A stretch of DNA of 64,000 bases from Gracilimonas sp040882225. Lineage in GTDB: Bacteria; Bacteroidota; Rhodothermia; Balneolales; Balneolaceae. The stretch's first letter is position 1, and every line of letters begins with the position of its first letter. Below, in pieces: positions 1-8,563 of the stretch. The stretch lies in assembly GCA_040882225.1 (NCBI GenBank), contig JBBEBR010000022.1, positions 62,001 to 126,000 of the forward strand, given 5' to 3'. The notes below the pieces were generated by a model that saw only the letters and a list, made by a program, of their open reading frames with translations, was not told the origin of the DNA and searched no databases. Position numbers and translations under genes: made by a program.

Positions 1-1036
1 TTTCAATCTTTTCAATTTCTAAATCAAAATTATCGGCTATGGAAAGCTCTCGCTGAATTACGTGCAGGTATTTGGTGAGCTCCGGAATATCCCGCTGGTA
101 TTTTTTTTGAAGTCGGTTGAGTTCCGCTTGTCGCTGCCGCAATTCTTCCAGCCTTTTTGGGTTGAACTCGATGTTATTTCTATATCGTTCGGCAAAAGCG
201 ATGGCTTCATTTATACTTACACGGGCGGCGGTAATTTCACTCAAATAATTTTGAAATTCGGGTTCAATTCTGGCCAAATCTTCTAAATTCAGCTTCAGAA
301 AATTCATTAACTGAATGATATTTGCCTTTTCATCATCGCCCATTTCAGAAACAGCAGCAGCTTTTTGATCCAGTTCTTCAGCGTTGTCAAGCAGATTCAT
401 CTCGCTGATTAACTCATCTTCTTCATATTCGCTTAACCGTGCTTCTTCCAGTTCCTTCACCTGAAATCGGTAGAGCTCGGTTTTTTCTTCTAATTCGGCT
501 TCTCTTTTTTTGAGTGATTTTAGCTCTCTCTGCAAATCCGTCATTTTCTTAAACTCAAACTGATAAGCTTTTAAAACCGGCTCCACTTCACCAAAACCGT
601 CAATCACCCCAAGATGATTTTCTTCTTTCAGTAAAAGCTGATGATCATGTTGTCCATGCAAATCCACCAATAAATCTCCGGCGGCCTTCAAAACACCAAT
701 ATTCACAGGCGTATCATTTATAAAAGCGCGGCTTCCGGTTGTTCGGATTTCCCTTCTGAGAATCAGGTATTCGGTAAATTCAATTTCATTTTCATCAAGA
801 AGAGCTTTCAATTCAGGATTTTCATCCACCCGAATAGTGGCTTCCGAAATGGCTTTTTCCTTTCCCTGCCGGATGACTTCGGTATCGGCGCGTTCACCCA
901 AAATCATATTCAGCGCCCCAATAATAATTGACTTCCCGGCCCCCGTCTGCCCGGTCAATATATTCAAGCCTTCCTCAAACTCAACTTCCAGCTCGTCTAT
1001 TAAGGCAAAATCTTTTATGTATAATGATTTTATCAT
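1..1036 (-). CDS. recN: DNA repair protein RecN (3' end beyond window)
   Basis: This is the N-terminal part of an SMC-like ATPase that acts in recombinational repair of double-strand breaks. The minus strand is open from an ATG at 1036 to the window edge, so the C-terminal half, including Walker B, is missing. The protein starts MIKSLYIKDFALID and has a Walker A motif GQTGAGKS at residues 29-36. A long charged, coiled-coil-like stretch follows, rich in Glu, Lys and Leu, as expected for the RecN stalk. There is no gene within 100 nt upstream. The assignment is firm; the missing end cannot be judged. Confidence 0.93.
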   Translation of the reverse strand, partial: MIKSLYIKDFALIDELEVEFEEGLNILTGQTGAGKSIIIGALNMILGERADTEVIRQGKEKAISEATIRVDENPELKALLDENEIEFTEYLILRREIRTTGSRAFINDTPVNIGVLKAAGDLLVDLHGQHDHQLLLKEENHLGVIDGFGEVEPVLKAYQFEFKKMTDLQRELKSLKKREAELEEKTELYRFQVKELEEARLSEYEEDELISEMNLLDNAEELDQKAAAVSEMGDDEKANIIQLMNFLKLNLEDLARIEPEFQNYLSEITAARVSINEAIAFAERYRNNIEFNPKRLEELRQRQAELNRLQKKYQRDIPELTKYLHVIQRELSIADNFDLEIEKIE

Positions 1037-1150
1037 AAGGAATGTTAAATTTTAAATTTTAAATGTTGAATTTTGAATTATAATTCTGATTCGAACATCT
1101 TTTTCTGAAGCAGGATTATAAGTGTTATACACTAAATGTTAAATGTGATT

Positions 1151-1501
1151 TTAGGAATTTTTTTGTGCTGTCTTTACGATAGAAGTTAGGATTCGAATTA
1201 TTTCTGTAGAATCCTTTATATACTGTGAATAATCAAATTTTACCAATTGGCTCTTGTCCAGTAATCTTAGCCAATATCTTGTTTCGCGTGCTTCTTTGGA
1301 TGATATGCTCATTTTATATGCAAAATCTTTTTTTGATTGTGCAGCAGTAGCTTCTTCAATATTGGCGCCAATGCTGGTAGCTGATCTGAGAATCTGTTTT
1401 GAAATTACATACTCTTTTTTTTGCAAAAGAATTTTGTAAAGCTCAATAATAGAGAGAGCGAAATTAAAACTCTTTTCTTGGATTACATTTTTGCCTTTCA
1501 T
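1151..1501 (-). CDS. Four-helix bundle protein (S23/IVP family)
   Basis: This 116-residue, all-helical protein belongs to the family first seen as ORFs in 23S rRNA intervening sequences and related to Avd of diversity-generating retroelements. Family signatures visible here are SATSIGANIEEA around residues 40-52 and ARETRYWLRLL around residues 70-80. ATG 1501 is preferred over an in-frame TTG one codon upstream. The molecular role is unknown; members are scattered singly in Bacteroidota genomes and no reverse transcriptase or target repeat is nearby. A promoter-like motif (1548-1583) shared with comM and the mobile element lies about 45 nt upstream. Confidence 0.85.
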   Translation of the reverse strand: MKGKNVIQEKSFNFALSIIELYKILLQKKEYVISKQILRSATSIGANIEEATAAQSKKDFAYKMSISSKEARETRYWLRLLDKSQLVKFDYSQYIKDSTEIIRILTSIVKTAQKNS

Positions 1502-1547
1502 CAAGATTACCTCATTTAAAATTTAGCATTTAGCATTTAACATTGTT

Positions 1548-1583
1548 TAGTAAGAGCGGTTCAAAACTAATTCCTTACAAAAA
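1548..1583 (-). promoter_or_regulatory. ECF-like promoter motif, copy A
   Basis: Read on the minus strand this is TTTTTGTAAGGAAT, one base, ten variable bases, then CGCTCTTACTA. The same 36-nt block, gapless and identical in both boxes but for one position, occurs at 23981-24016 (+) before comM and at 27191-27226 (-) in the mobile element. The GGAA-containing upstream box and CGTC-like downstream box resemble promoters of ECF-type sigma factors. That reading is an inference. It points at the four-helix-bundle gene, leaving a leader of roughly 40 nt. Confidence 0.6.
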
Positions 1584-1596
1584 TGTTTAAACTGCG

Positions 1597-1604
1597 TACC
1601 TTTG
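1597..1604 (+). promoter_or_regulatory. Candidate -7 element (TACCTTTG) of rluD
   Basis: TACCTTTG matches the TAnnTTTG -7 consensus of the Bacteroidota primary sigma factor. It lies only four bases before the rluD ATG, so a transcript from it would be nearly leaderless. No matching TTTG is visible at the -33 position. Confidence 0.35.
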
Positions 1605-1608
1605 AGAG

Positions 1609-2607
1609 ATGGAGAAAGAAAAAACGATCTACGAATTCACGGTACCCGAAGGCCAAAAAGTGGATGTACGCCTTGATGTCTATATCACAAATTCGGTGGA
1701 AAATGCTACGCGGAATAAGGTGCAGCAGGCGATTAAAGACGGATATGTGATGGTTAATGATAAGAAGGAAAAATCATCTTATATCATGCAGGCGGGGGAT
1801 GAAATTTATATTGAACTGCCGAAACCGCCTCCGCCCGAAGCAAAAGCTGAAGAGCTTGACCTGAATATTGTCTATGAAGATGATGACATCATTGTAGTGA
1901 ATAAAGAAGCCGGGATGGTGGTTCATCCCGCTTATGGAAACTGGACAGGCACGTTGGTGAACGGGTTGATGTATCATGCCGATGAACTTGCCGGCGCAGA
2001 TGAAGATGAAAACATACGTCCGGGAATTGTGCACCGCCTCGATAAAGACACCAGTGGTTTATTAGTGGTTGCCAAAAATGAAGAATCACTCTCATCACTT
2101 GGAAAATTATTTGCTGAAAAGGATGTGGAACGAACTTATTGGGCGATTATCTGGGGAACTCCGGCGGAGGAAGGAACAATTGAAGGCGATATTGGCCGAT
2201 CCAAGCACGACCGAAAGCTTATGACTGTTTTACCGGAAGGGCGAGGCAAACCGGCTGTTACCCACTGGAAAGTTTTGGAATATTTTGATTATCTGAGTTT
2301 GGTTGAAGTGAAACTGGAGACCGGTAGAACACATCAAATTCGAGTGCATTTTAATCATATCGGGAATCAGGTTTTTGGAGATCCCACTTATGGCGGAACT
2401 TCGGTCAGATATGGCCCAAATACTGGAACCCGAAAAACCATGATGCATAAATTAATCACCGGTTTGGACAGACAGGCGCTTCATGCTAAAACACTGGGAT
2501 TTGAACATCCTAAATCCGGAGAAACGGTTCGCTTTGATTCCGAACTTCCCGAAGATTTTACACATGTTTTGGAAACGCTAAGGAAGAATTTTAAGGGTGA
2601 ATACTGA
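1609..2607 (+). CDS. rluD: RluA/RluD-family 23S rRNA pseudouridine synthase
   Basis: This 332-residue enzyme isomerises uridine to pseudouridine in large-subunit rRNA. An S4-like RNA-binding domain covers about residues 15-80 (DVRLDVYITN...RNKVQQAIKDGYVMVN). The synthase domain carries the catalytic motif HRLDKDTSGLLVVAKN near residue 142, in which the Asp is the nucleophile, and the later GRTHQIRVH motif. Length is normal for RluD. The ATG at 1609 is the first start after the intergenic region. RluD specificity (helix 69) rather than RluC or RluA is inferred from length and the S4 domain. Confidence 0.9.
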   Translation: MEKEKTIYEFTVPEGQKVDVRLDVYITNSVENATRNKVQQAIKDGYVMVNDKKEKSSYIMQAGDEIYIELPKPPPPEAKAEELDLNIVYEDDDIIVVNKEAGMVVHPAYGNWTGTLVNGLMYHADELAGADEDENIRPGIVHRLDKDTSGLLVVAKNEESLSSLGKLFAEKDVERTYWAIIWGTPAEEGTIEGDIGRSKHDRKLMTVLPEGRGKPAVTHWKVLEYFDYLSLVEVKLETGRTHQIRVHFNHIGNQVFGDPTYGGTSVRYGPNTGTRKTMMHKLITGLDRQALHAKTLGFEHPKSGETVRFDSELPEDFTHVLETLRKNFKGEY

Positions 2608-2700
2608 TTATCATTGGAATTATGAATTAGGAATTTTGGATTTTGGATTTTGAATTCTGATTCAAACATTTACACCAACAAATAACCATTCACGAAAAGG

Positions 2701-3030
2701 ATGCCGAAAAAAGAAATTAATATCACAGTAGAACTGGACGATAAAAATATACCAACCAATATTATTTGGAAGGCGACAGATTTGCAGGGAAAAGATGAAG
2801 CCCAATGTCGGGCGATGTTGCTTTCACTCTGGGATGCAAATAGCAAAGATACGCTCAAGCTCGATCTCTGGACAAAAGATATGACGGTGGACGAGATGAA
2901 AATCTTCTTTCATCAGACATTGGTTACCATGGCGGATACCTTAGAAAGATCCACCAACGACGAACGCATTGCCGGAGATATGATGGATTTCTGCAACTAT
3001 TTTGCCGAAAAGATGGAGATTAAAGAGTAA
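2701..3030 (+). CDS. gldC: Gliding motility protein GldC
   Basis: This 109-residue cytosolic protein belongs to the GldC family found across Bacteroidota. Family-typical stretches are the opening KKEINITVELDDKNIPTNIIWKATD, the ALLSLWD region (AMLLSLWDANSKDTLKLDLWTKDM) and the Cys-containing C-terminal helix DFCNYFAEKMEIKE. GldC is an accessory, non-essential gliding protein where tested and also occurs in non-gliding relatives, so motility should not be inferred from it alone. It follows rluD by about 90 nt on the same strand and could share its transcript. Confidence 0.88.
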   Translation: MPKKEINITVELDDKNIPTNIIWKATDLQGKDEAQCRAMLLSLWDANSKDTLKLDLWTKDMTVDEMKIFFHQTLVTMADTLERSTNDERIAGDMMDFCNYFAEKMEIKE

Positions 3031-3052
3031 ATAATCTCAGTGCTCGTCAAAT

Positions 3053-3111
3053 ACCTGTCAGGTTTTGATCGACATTTATACTTTACTTTTTATTCTGGAA
3101 ACCTGACAGGT
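3053..3111. repeat. Inverted repeat ACCTGTCAGGTTT / AAACCTGACAGGT
   Basis: Perfect 13-bp inverted arms lie at 3053-3065 and 3099-3111. The arm core ACCTGTCAGGT is itself palindromic around the central T. The same arms recur at 15818-15830 and 15864-15876, so this is a dispersed hairpin element. It sits between the convergent gldC and hydrolase genes, where it could also act as a two-way terminator. Confidence 0.7.
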
Positions 3112-3140
3112 CTTATCCAGCGAAAGAAATAGCAGGTGAA

Positions 3141-4418
3141 TTACCTACCTGCTTCTATAAACTCGAATCGTGAATCAAAATCTGGTTCGTTGGGAAGGAG
3201 GGCTTCTTCTTCATTCAGAAAACTTAAGATGGATTCTCGGGTAAGATTTCGGCCATTTTCATTGCTCCAAAGCACGTGTCCAACACGGGGAATCCAATGA
3301 GAACGATCAATAGTATAAGCCTCAAAATAATCAATTGCGTAGCCACGGGGAAGATCACTGCATTCACCTAAAAGCATCATTACCGGGATTCCAATAGTTC
3401 TTAAATCCGGCCGTTTTTCTACCATAAAACTTTCCCGGATGATTCGCCCAGCCATAAAATTAGCCGGAAGTGGCGTGAACTCCATTAAATTGTCTTCGTC
3501 CTCAGCACAGTAAGCAGTGGCAACCATTTTCCTCTGAAGGTCTGCATCTATGTGGTTCATGAGTTCGATCTGGTTTACAAATTTGTTTCCGATAGGAAGC
3601 GTCATCCCAAGAACAAATCTCGGCGATTGAGCGACCTCAAATAATCCCGCCCCTTCAATATTTGGTGCAGATGTTGTTTTATCATCAAAATAGGCTCCTT
3701 TCTGGGGAAAAGAACCCGGCAGCGGACCCGGTTCCGTCAACACAATCTTTCGAATTCGATCATCTGCTCCGTACTTATCGAGATAGGAAGAAACCAGTCC
3801 CGCGCCATAGGATTGCCCGATCAGGATTAGCGGTTTATCGATGCGCTTTATGATCTCCGCCATATCATCCACGTTGCCTTGATGTGAGTAGTTTTCCAGA
3901 TCCATGATAGCCGAACGTCCGGCTCCAAGCTGGTCATATACAAATACCTCATAGCCGAAATCGGAAAATGAGTTCATGAAATCACGGTCAAAATCTCGGA
4001 CAAAAACACCGGGCCCGCCATGTAGAAACAATATTGCTTCTTCTTTTGGGGCGATGGAATCGGGAGGAAGTTTATGAGTCATGGTAACGAAACGGCCTTC
4101 ATCCAAATCCCAGGTTTCTTGTTCAGGAAGATCGGGGAATTCAAATAATTCATTTGGCCCAAGCGGAATCATCGCCCAAAAAGCAATCACAAGAAACAAT
4201 GAAATGGGGGCGAAGCGAAGAGTTTTACCGAGTGGGGAATAGTCTTTGGAAGTGATAAACCAGGCATATCCTGCAAAAGTAGCAATGGCTAAAATCAAAG
4301 CCGGATAACCGGACAATGATCCACTGGTGAGCCATAACATTCCAACAAAAACTCCAAAAACTGCAATTCCTGCGAATATCCAGCCGATAACAAGCCCAAA
4401 CTTTTTAATCCATTCCAT
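3141..4418 (-). CDS. Membrane-anchored alpha/beta hydrolase (proline iminopeptidase-like)
   Basis: This 425-residue protein has about three N-terminal hydrophobic segments (residues 5-30, 38-56 and 68-88), then an alpha/beta-hydrolase domain. The oxyanion motif HGGPG falls near residue 134 and the nucleophile elbow GQSYGA near residue 200. A catalytic His is likely in the C-terminal RVGHVLW stretch. HGGPG is typical of proline iminopeptidases and related hydrolases of the S33 family; the substrate is unknown. The catalytic domain should follow the membrane segments on one face of the inner membrane. The start is an ATG. Confidence 0.8.
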   Translation of the reverse strand: MEWIKKFGLVIGWIFAGIAVFGVFVGMLWLTSGSLSGYPALILAIATFAGYAWFITSKDYSPLGKTLRFAPISLFLVIAFWAMIPLGPNELFEFPDLPEQETWDLDEGRFVTMTHKLPPDSIAPKEEAILFLHGGPGVFVRDFDRDFMNSFSDFGYEVFVYDQLGAGRSAIMDLENYSHQGNVDDMAEIIKRIDKPLILIGQSYGAGLVSSYLDKYGADDRIRKIVLTEPGPLPGSFPQKGAYFDDKTTSAPNIEGAGLFEVAQSPRFVLGMTLPIGNKFVNQIELMNHIDADLQRKMVATAYCAEDEDNLMEFTPLPANFMAGRIIRESFMVEKRPDLRTIGIPVMMLLGECSDLPRGYAIDYFEAYTIDRSHWIPRVGHVLWSNENGRNLTRESILSFLNEEEALLPNEPDFDSRFEFIEAGR

Positions 4419-4435
4419 ATATAGCCTTCAAAATA

Positions 4436-4771
4436 TCAGACAGATACTTTTTCTGTTGATGCGTCATAGATTAAATTTTTTGTCTTGTCGATAGATTGTT
4501 TAAGAAAAGGATTGCTTAAAGAAGAAGGGGTTAATAAATCTACTTTTCGATCAAATTTTTTTTCAAGTGAATCCCATAGGGACAATAAGTGCTCACCCCT
4601 TTTTAATGGATCACTTTCTTCAATTTCAACAAGTAAGTCAATGTCACTTTTTTGTTCATCAAAATTATCTGTGATGGAAGAGCCAAAAGCATAAAGATAT
4701 TTTACCTGGTGCTGTCTGCACAAAGATTGAAAAAAGTTTATTCTTTCTTTTATGGTTTTTGCCAAATTCAT
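4436..4771 (-). CDS. MntA-like minimal nucleotidyltransferase, without HepT partner
   Basis: This 111-residue protein carries the minimal nucleotidyltransferase signature: FGSS near residue 31 and SDIDLLVE near residue 43, the pol-beta-type GSx(n)DxD motif. The family includes MntA antitoxins, which AMPylate the HEPN toxin HepT. No HEPN gene is next to it: upstream is the MEMO gene and downstream the hydrolase. It is therefore an orphan, perhaps a remnant of a HEPN-MNT module or a stand-alone enzyme. The family call is firm and the role is open. Confidence 0.82.
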   Translation of the reverse strand: MNLAKTIKERINFFQSLCRQHQVKYLYAFGSSITDNFDEQKSDIDLLVEIEESDPLKRGEHLLSLWDSLEKKFDRKVDLLTPSSLSNPFLKQSIDKTKNLIYDASTEKVSV

Positions 4772-4815
4772 TTTGATAAGATAAAGAATTCAGAACAATA
4801 ACGTATAAAGCATCA

Positions 4816-6060
4816 TTACCAATACAAAATACTCCCAAAACTAACGCCGCTTTCGCGTTCTTCCTCATCCCAAATATCGTAGGAAAGGATTTCGCCTTTC
4901 AGCTTTGGGAAGGTTTTAAGAAATGTATAAAGAGGAGGAAAACCACAAATTCGGTAGGGATCATATTTTTGGCTCATCAAATCAAGCATTTTTTGATGGT
5001 TTCCATCAGCCCCGGCTCCCAAAAAAAGTTCATCAAAATCCCGTACTTCATCGAACAATTGTTTCGCTGGTTGTGGATCACCAAACTTCTTCCCGACATG
5101 AGCTAAATCTCCACTAATAAGAAAGAAGGTCTCTTCGTCTTCATAAAGATCCTTTAAAAGTTTTGTAAACTTCGAAACCTGCTTTCCCTGAAAGCCATCT
5201 TCTTTGTAGAAAAGCTCATCAAGCCCGCCAATCAAGATAGGAATCACTTTAAAGTCATGGTTCCAAAGATGATTTAAGAACAACAAATGCATTTCAATGC
5301 TATGCTCAATGCGGTGAGCACGGTCTTGAAAGGAGATTCCATAATCGGCCTGATCACTCTGAACCTGTTTTAAAATTTTCTGAATACCGTTGTGATCTGC
5401 TTCCGTTTTTCCATTCACCATGTTAAAATTTTTGTCTGATATCACGAAAGGAAAATCTTCATACATATCAGGATAAACACCTGAATAATGAGAAGTAGCC
5501 AAAATAACCACTCGTTTTGGCTTTAGGTTTTTGATCGCAGAAAATGCCTTCACATAACTATTCAATCCCACCCGTGGATCAATGTGTGGCGCGTATAAAG
5601 CCTTTGCCTGGCTAACGGCAGAAGATGTTTCCAGCTTCGAGAAAGCTTCGTCGAGGAAATCCCGCAGTTCTTCAGGATCATCAGGATAGGAGATGCCGGC
5701 GGTATTGGAATTGTGAACTTCAGATTCTTCATATTTTGATTCTACTAACTCAGAATGAGCTTTGAAATATTCAGAATTCAACAGGGCATTTTCATCCAAA
5801 AACTGGACGTATTTTAGCATCTGTTCCTTTGTAATTCCATTTGTGCTGAAATTCATAATATCTTGCACACTACGATTTCCATCCAGTAAAGAGAAGATAG
5901 TTTGAGCAGAATATGGCACCGCAAAATCCGCAGCAGTATATCCCAATTGATCATGAAAATATATAAATGAATCCCCATTTTGATTCACCGGAATAATCTC
6001 CACATCGTAGCGAAAAGGAGGAATGGGATGAGTATAAGAATCGAATAATTTAGGTAGCAT
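4816..6060 (-). CDS. MEMO1-family protein with N-terminal PqqD-like domain
   Basis: The C-terminal part (about residues 160-414) is a MEMO-family domain, the dioxygenase-like fold also called AmmeMemoRadiSam protein B. APHIDPRVG lies near residue 168, ILATSHYSG near 195 and SGDLAHVGKKFG near 327; the His and Asp residues are the expected metal ligands. The first 120 or so residues (SLLDGNRSVQDIMNF...KEQMLKYVQFLDENALL) resemble a PqqD-like winged helix, a fold used elsewhere to bind peptides or radical-SAM partners. No AMMECR1 or radical-SAM gene is adjacent. Function is unknown in bacteria. Confidence 0.82.
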   Translation of the reverse strand: MLPKLFDSYTHPIPPFRYDVEIIPVNQNGDSFIYFHDQLGYTAADFAVPYSAQTIFSLLDGNRSVQDIMNFSTNGITKEQMLKYVQFLDENALLNSEYFKAHSELVESKYEESEVHNSNTAGISYPDDPEELRDFLDEAFSKLETSSAVSQAKALYAPHIDPRVGLNSYVKAFSAIKNLKPKRVVILATSHYSGVYPDMYEDFPFVISDKNFNMVNGKTEADHNGIQKILKQVQSDQADYGISFQDRAHRIEHSIEMHLLFLNHLWNHDFKVIPILIGGLDELFYKEDGFQGKQVSKFTKLLKDLYEDEETFFLISGDLAHVGKKFGDPQPAKQLFDEVRDFDELFLGAGADGNHQKMLDLMSQKYDPYRICGFPPLYTFLKTFPKLKGEILSYDIWDEEERESGVSFGSILYW

Positions 6061-6235
6061 AAGAAAATGTTAGATTCCTTTTGAAAAAATATTTCTGTTG
6101 TCGGGATTTAAAATAAATCTGCGTGAAGTCTTCATTTCTCGTGAGTTTCGCAGATGAATACGCAAATTCACGCTGATACCATAACAGATTGTTTTAGCAT
6201 GCAACAAGTTAAAAAGTTCATACCCGCATGAGGCT

Positions 6236-6913
6236 CTACTCACTTCTCATTTTTTGGCACTCACATTTTATTCCATATTTCTCACAAATAGGATGATCCG
6301 GCGCTTTTGATATTCTTGCCTTACAAGGACCTCGTCCATGAAAAATTAACAAGTGCGATAAATCGGTCCAGTTTTCCTGTGGAAATAACGCCATTAAATC
6401 CTTTTCTATTTTGGCAACATTTTTCTCTTCTTTTGTAAGTCCGAGCCGGTTCGAAATTCGCCGGACATGAGTATCCACAACAATTCCATGGTTTATATTA
6501 AATGCATTTCCAAGCACAACGTTCGCCGTTTTTCGGGCTGCACCTCTTAATGTAAGAAGCTCATCCATTGTTCGGGGAACTTCACCCCCAAACTCTACCA
6601 CAATGCGTTTAGATGATTCTTTTAAGGCAAGCGCTTTATTTTTATAAAAGCCGGTAGTTCGAACCAAATCCTCCAGTTCTTCAAGTGGAGCCTGTGCCAT
6701 TAATTCAGGAGTTGGATACGTTTCAAAAAGAGCAGGGGTCACTTTATTTACGCGAACATCGGTGCATTGAGCGCTTAGAATTGTAGCGATCAATAGTTGA
6801 AAAGGTGTCTCGTGATTTAATTCACAGTGTGCATTCGGATAGTGCTTGTATAACTCATTAAGAATTTCAGATGCTCGTTCTTTTTGTTTTGAAGTTTTTC
6901 GAGGGATTTTCAC
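6236..6913 (-). CDS. nth: Endonuclease III (DNA glycosylase/AP lyase)
   Basis: This 225-residue enzyme removes oxidised pyrimidines in base excision repair. The helix-hairpin-helix region reads LRGAARKTANVVLG, containing the catalytic Lys, and the catalytic Asp is in VVDTHVRR. The usual hairpin LPGVGRKT is altered to LRGAARKT. Four C-terminal cysteines are present but spaced C-x12-C-x6-C-x1-C instead of C-x6-C-x2-C-x5-C, so whether it binds a 4Fe-4S cluster is uncertain. Translation starts at GTG. It stands alone, with about 175 nt to the upstream side of the MEMO gene. Confidence 0.9.
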   Translation of the reverse strand: MKIPRKTSKQKERASEILNELYKHYPNAHCELNHETPFQLLIATILSAQCTDVRVNKVTPALFETYPTPELMAQAPLEELEDLVRTTGFYKNKALALKESSKRIVVEFGGEVPRTMDELLTLRGAARKTANVVLGNAFNINHGIVVDTHVRRISNRLGLTKEEKNVAKIEKDLMALFPQENWTDLSHLLIFHGRGPCKARISKAPDHPICEKYGIKCECQKMRSE

Positions 6914-7066
6914 AGATTATTATTCTTTAAGATGAATTTATGCTTCGCCAAAATAAAGGCTAATCAAAGTTATAGCAAGAAATGAACAGGATTAATGATA
7001 GCTGGAAATAGTCTTCCGAAAAAAGTGTGTTTTCTTCTTAATCCTAAATTCTGCTACCTTCAAAAA

Positions 7067-8335
7067 ATGAAATTCATCTCCCAAAAAATATCTGAAAAGA
7101 ATCCGTCTTTTTACGCCTGGCTGGTGCTCGGAATATTACTTCTAATCTATATTTCAAGCTTTATTGATCGCCAGATTATCGCTGTACTTGCAACTAATAT
7201 TCGGGAAGATTTAGGTTTTTCAAACACGCAAATCGGAATTTTATACGGTCCCGCTTTTTCACTGATTTATGCATTCTGTGGAATTTTCATGGGCTATTTC
7301 GCCGATCAGTTTTCCCGAAAACGAATCATTTTAATAGGATTGGTAATCTGGAGCCTGATGACACTCGCCAGCGGATTTGCCTCATCCTTTGCATTTTTGC
7401 TAACAGCCAGATTTTTTGTCGGGGTGAGTCAGTCGGCGCTGAGTCCGGCAGTATATTCTTTGCTGGCTGATTATTTTAAGCCTGAACTCCGGGCCAGAGT
7501 TTTTTCTGTTTATGCGTCGGGAATATTCATTGGTGTAGGATGTTCGTTTCTGATCGGAGGCTCGGTGGCAGAAATGTATGACTGGAGATTTGCAATAAAA
7601 ACCGTAGGCTGGCCGGGATTAGTTTTAGCACTCGTTGGATTCTTGCTGATTCGGGAATCTTTTCGAAAATCGCAACACACAAAAACAGTAAGGCCGGCTG
7701 AAGACTTTTTCCATACGTTAAAATTTATCCTGAGGAAAAAAACCGTTCGCTTTCATTTGGCAGGATTTTCCCTTCTTGCACTCAGTGGATATACCATTTT
7801 AGCTTTTATAAGCACCGTTTTAAACGACACTTTTCAAGCTCCTTCCCTGATTTCACAATACGGCTGGTTCATGTTTTTAACCGGATTGAGTGTAAACCTA
7901 TCCGGCTGGCTGGCAGATAAATTCGCCATTAAATGGGGCGCCGAAAAACGTTTTGTAATGGGAATAGTGGCCGCGCTTGGGGGGCTTCCTTTTTACTTTT
8001 TCGGGTTGATGGCTGAATCGGCTTTAATGGCTTTTTTGCTCATTGGATTTGCCAATGTTATTTCTTCCTCCTATAACGGAGTTGCGGCTGCTCTCATCCA
8101 GTATTTTGTAAAAGCTGACATGCGTGGCATGGCCGGAGCCATATATTTATTTGTTATCAGTATTGTTGGGTTTGGAATCGGACCACCTGTTACCGGTTGG
8201 ATGATCGATCATATTTTCACGGATTTATATGGCCCATCAAAAGCATTACTTTTGGTTTTTAGCCTTTGCGGAATATTGGCTACTCTCTTCTTTTTGATGG
8301 CTATGAAAAGCTATGAAAATGATGCCGAGGATTAG
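7067..8335 (+). CDS. MFS transporter, Spinster-like
   Basis: This is a 422-residue inner-membrane transporter with about 12 hydrophobic helices. Features of the Spinster-type MFS group are SSFIDRQIIAVLATNIREDLGFSNTQIG in the first helix and loop, the GYFADQFSRKR loop motif (MFS motif A) and RFFVGVSQSALSPAVYSLLADYF. The ATG at 7067 is preferred over one 24 codons upstream, because the hydrophobic domain begins right after it and a TACCTTCA element lies just before it. The substrate cannot be read from the sequence. Confidence 0.82.
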   Translation: MKFISQKISEKNPSFYAWLVLGILLLIYISSFIDRQIIAVLATNIREDLGFSNTQIGILYGPAFSLIYAFCGIFMGYFADQFSRKRIILIGLVIWSLMTLASGFASSFAFLLTARFFVGVSQSALSPAVYSLLADYFKPELRARVFSVYASGIFIGVGCSFLIGGSVAEMYDWRFAIKTVGWPGLVLALVGFLLIRESFRKSQHTKTVRPAEDFFHTLKFILRKKTVRFHLAGFSLLALSGYTILAFISTVLNDTFQAPSLISQYGWFMFLTGLSVNLSGWLADKFAIKWGAEKRFVMGIVAALGGLPFYFFGLMAESALMAFLLIGFANVISSSYNGVAAALIQYFVKADMRGMAGAIYLFVISIVGFGIGPPVTGWMIDHIFTDLYGPSKALLLVFSLCGILATLFFLMAMKSYENDAED

Positions 8336-8391
8336 CCGCCAATTTCTACTGCTTCCGATTTATACATGTAAGTGAGTACAAATTATACACA

Positions 8392-8409
8392 TCTCATAAA
8401 AAGATGAGA
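8392..8409 (+). terminator. Weak hairpin after the MFS gene
   Basis: TCTCAT and ATGAGA form a 6-bp stem around AAAAAG. No strong T-run follows, so terminator function is tentative. The rest of 8336-8563 holds no recognisable gene. Confidence 0.3.
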
Positions 8410-8563
8410 CTATTTAACTCTATTTATTCAAGAAATGATACCTCATTACGAGAGGATTTACTATCTGCTGCGGGCACTTTATGAGATAGCGAAGATGGCA
8501 TGATTATTGATTTCCTGTAAGAAAAATGCAAATAAATGCATTAAATACTTAACGGAGGTACTC

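Noticed and set aside
1151..1501. Diversity-generating retroelement (Avd homologue)
   Set aside because: No reverse transcriptase, template repeat or variable-repeat target lies in the neighbourhood.
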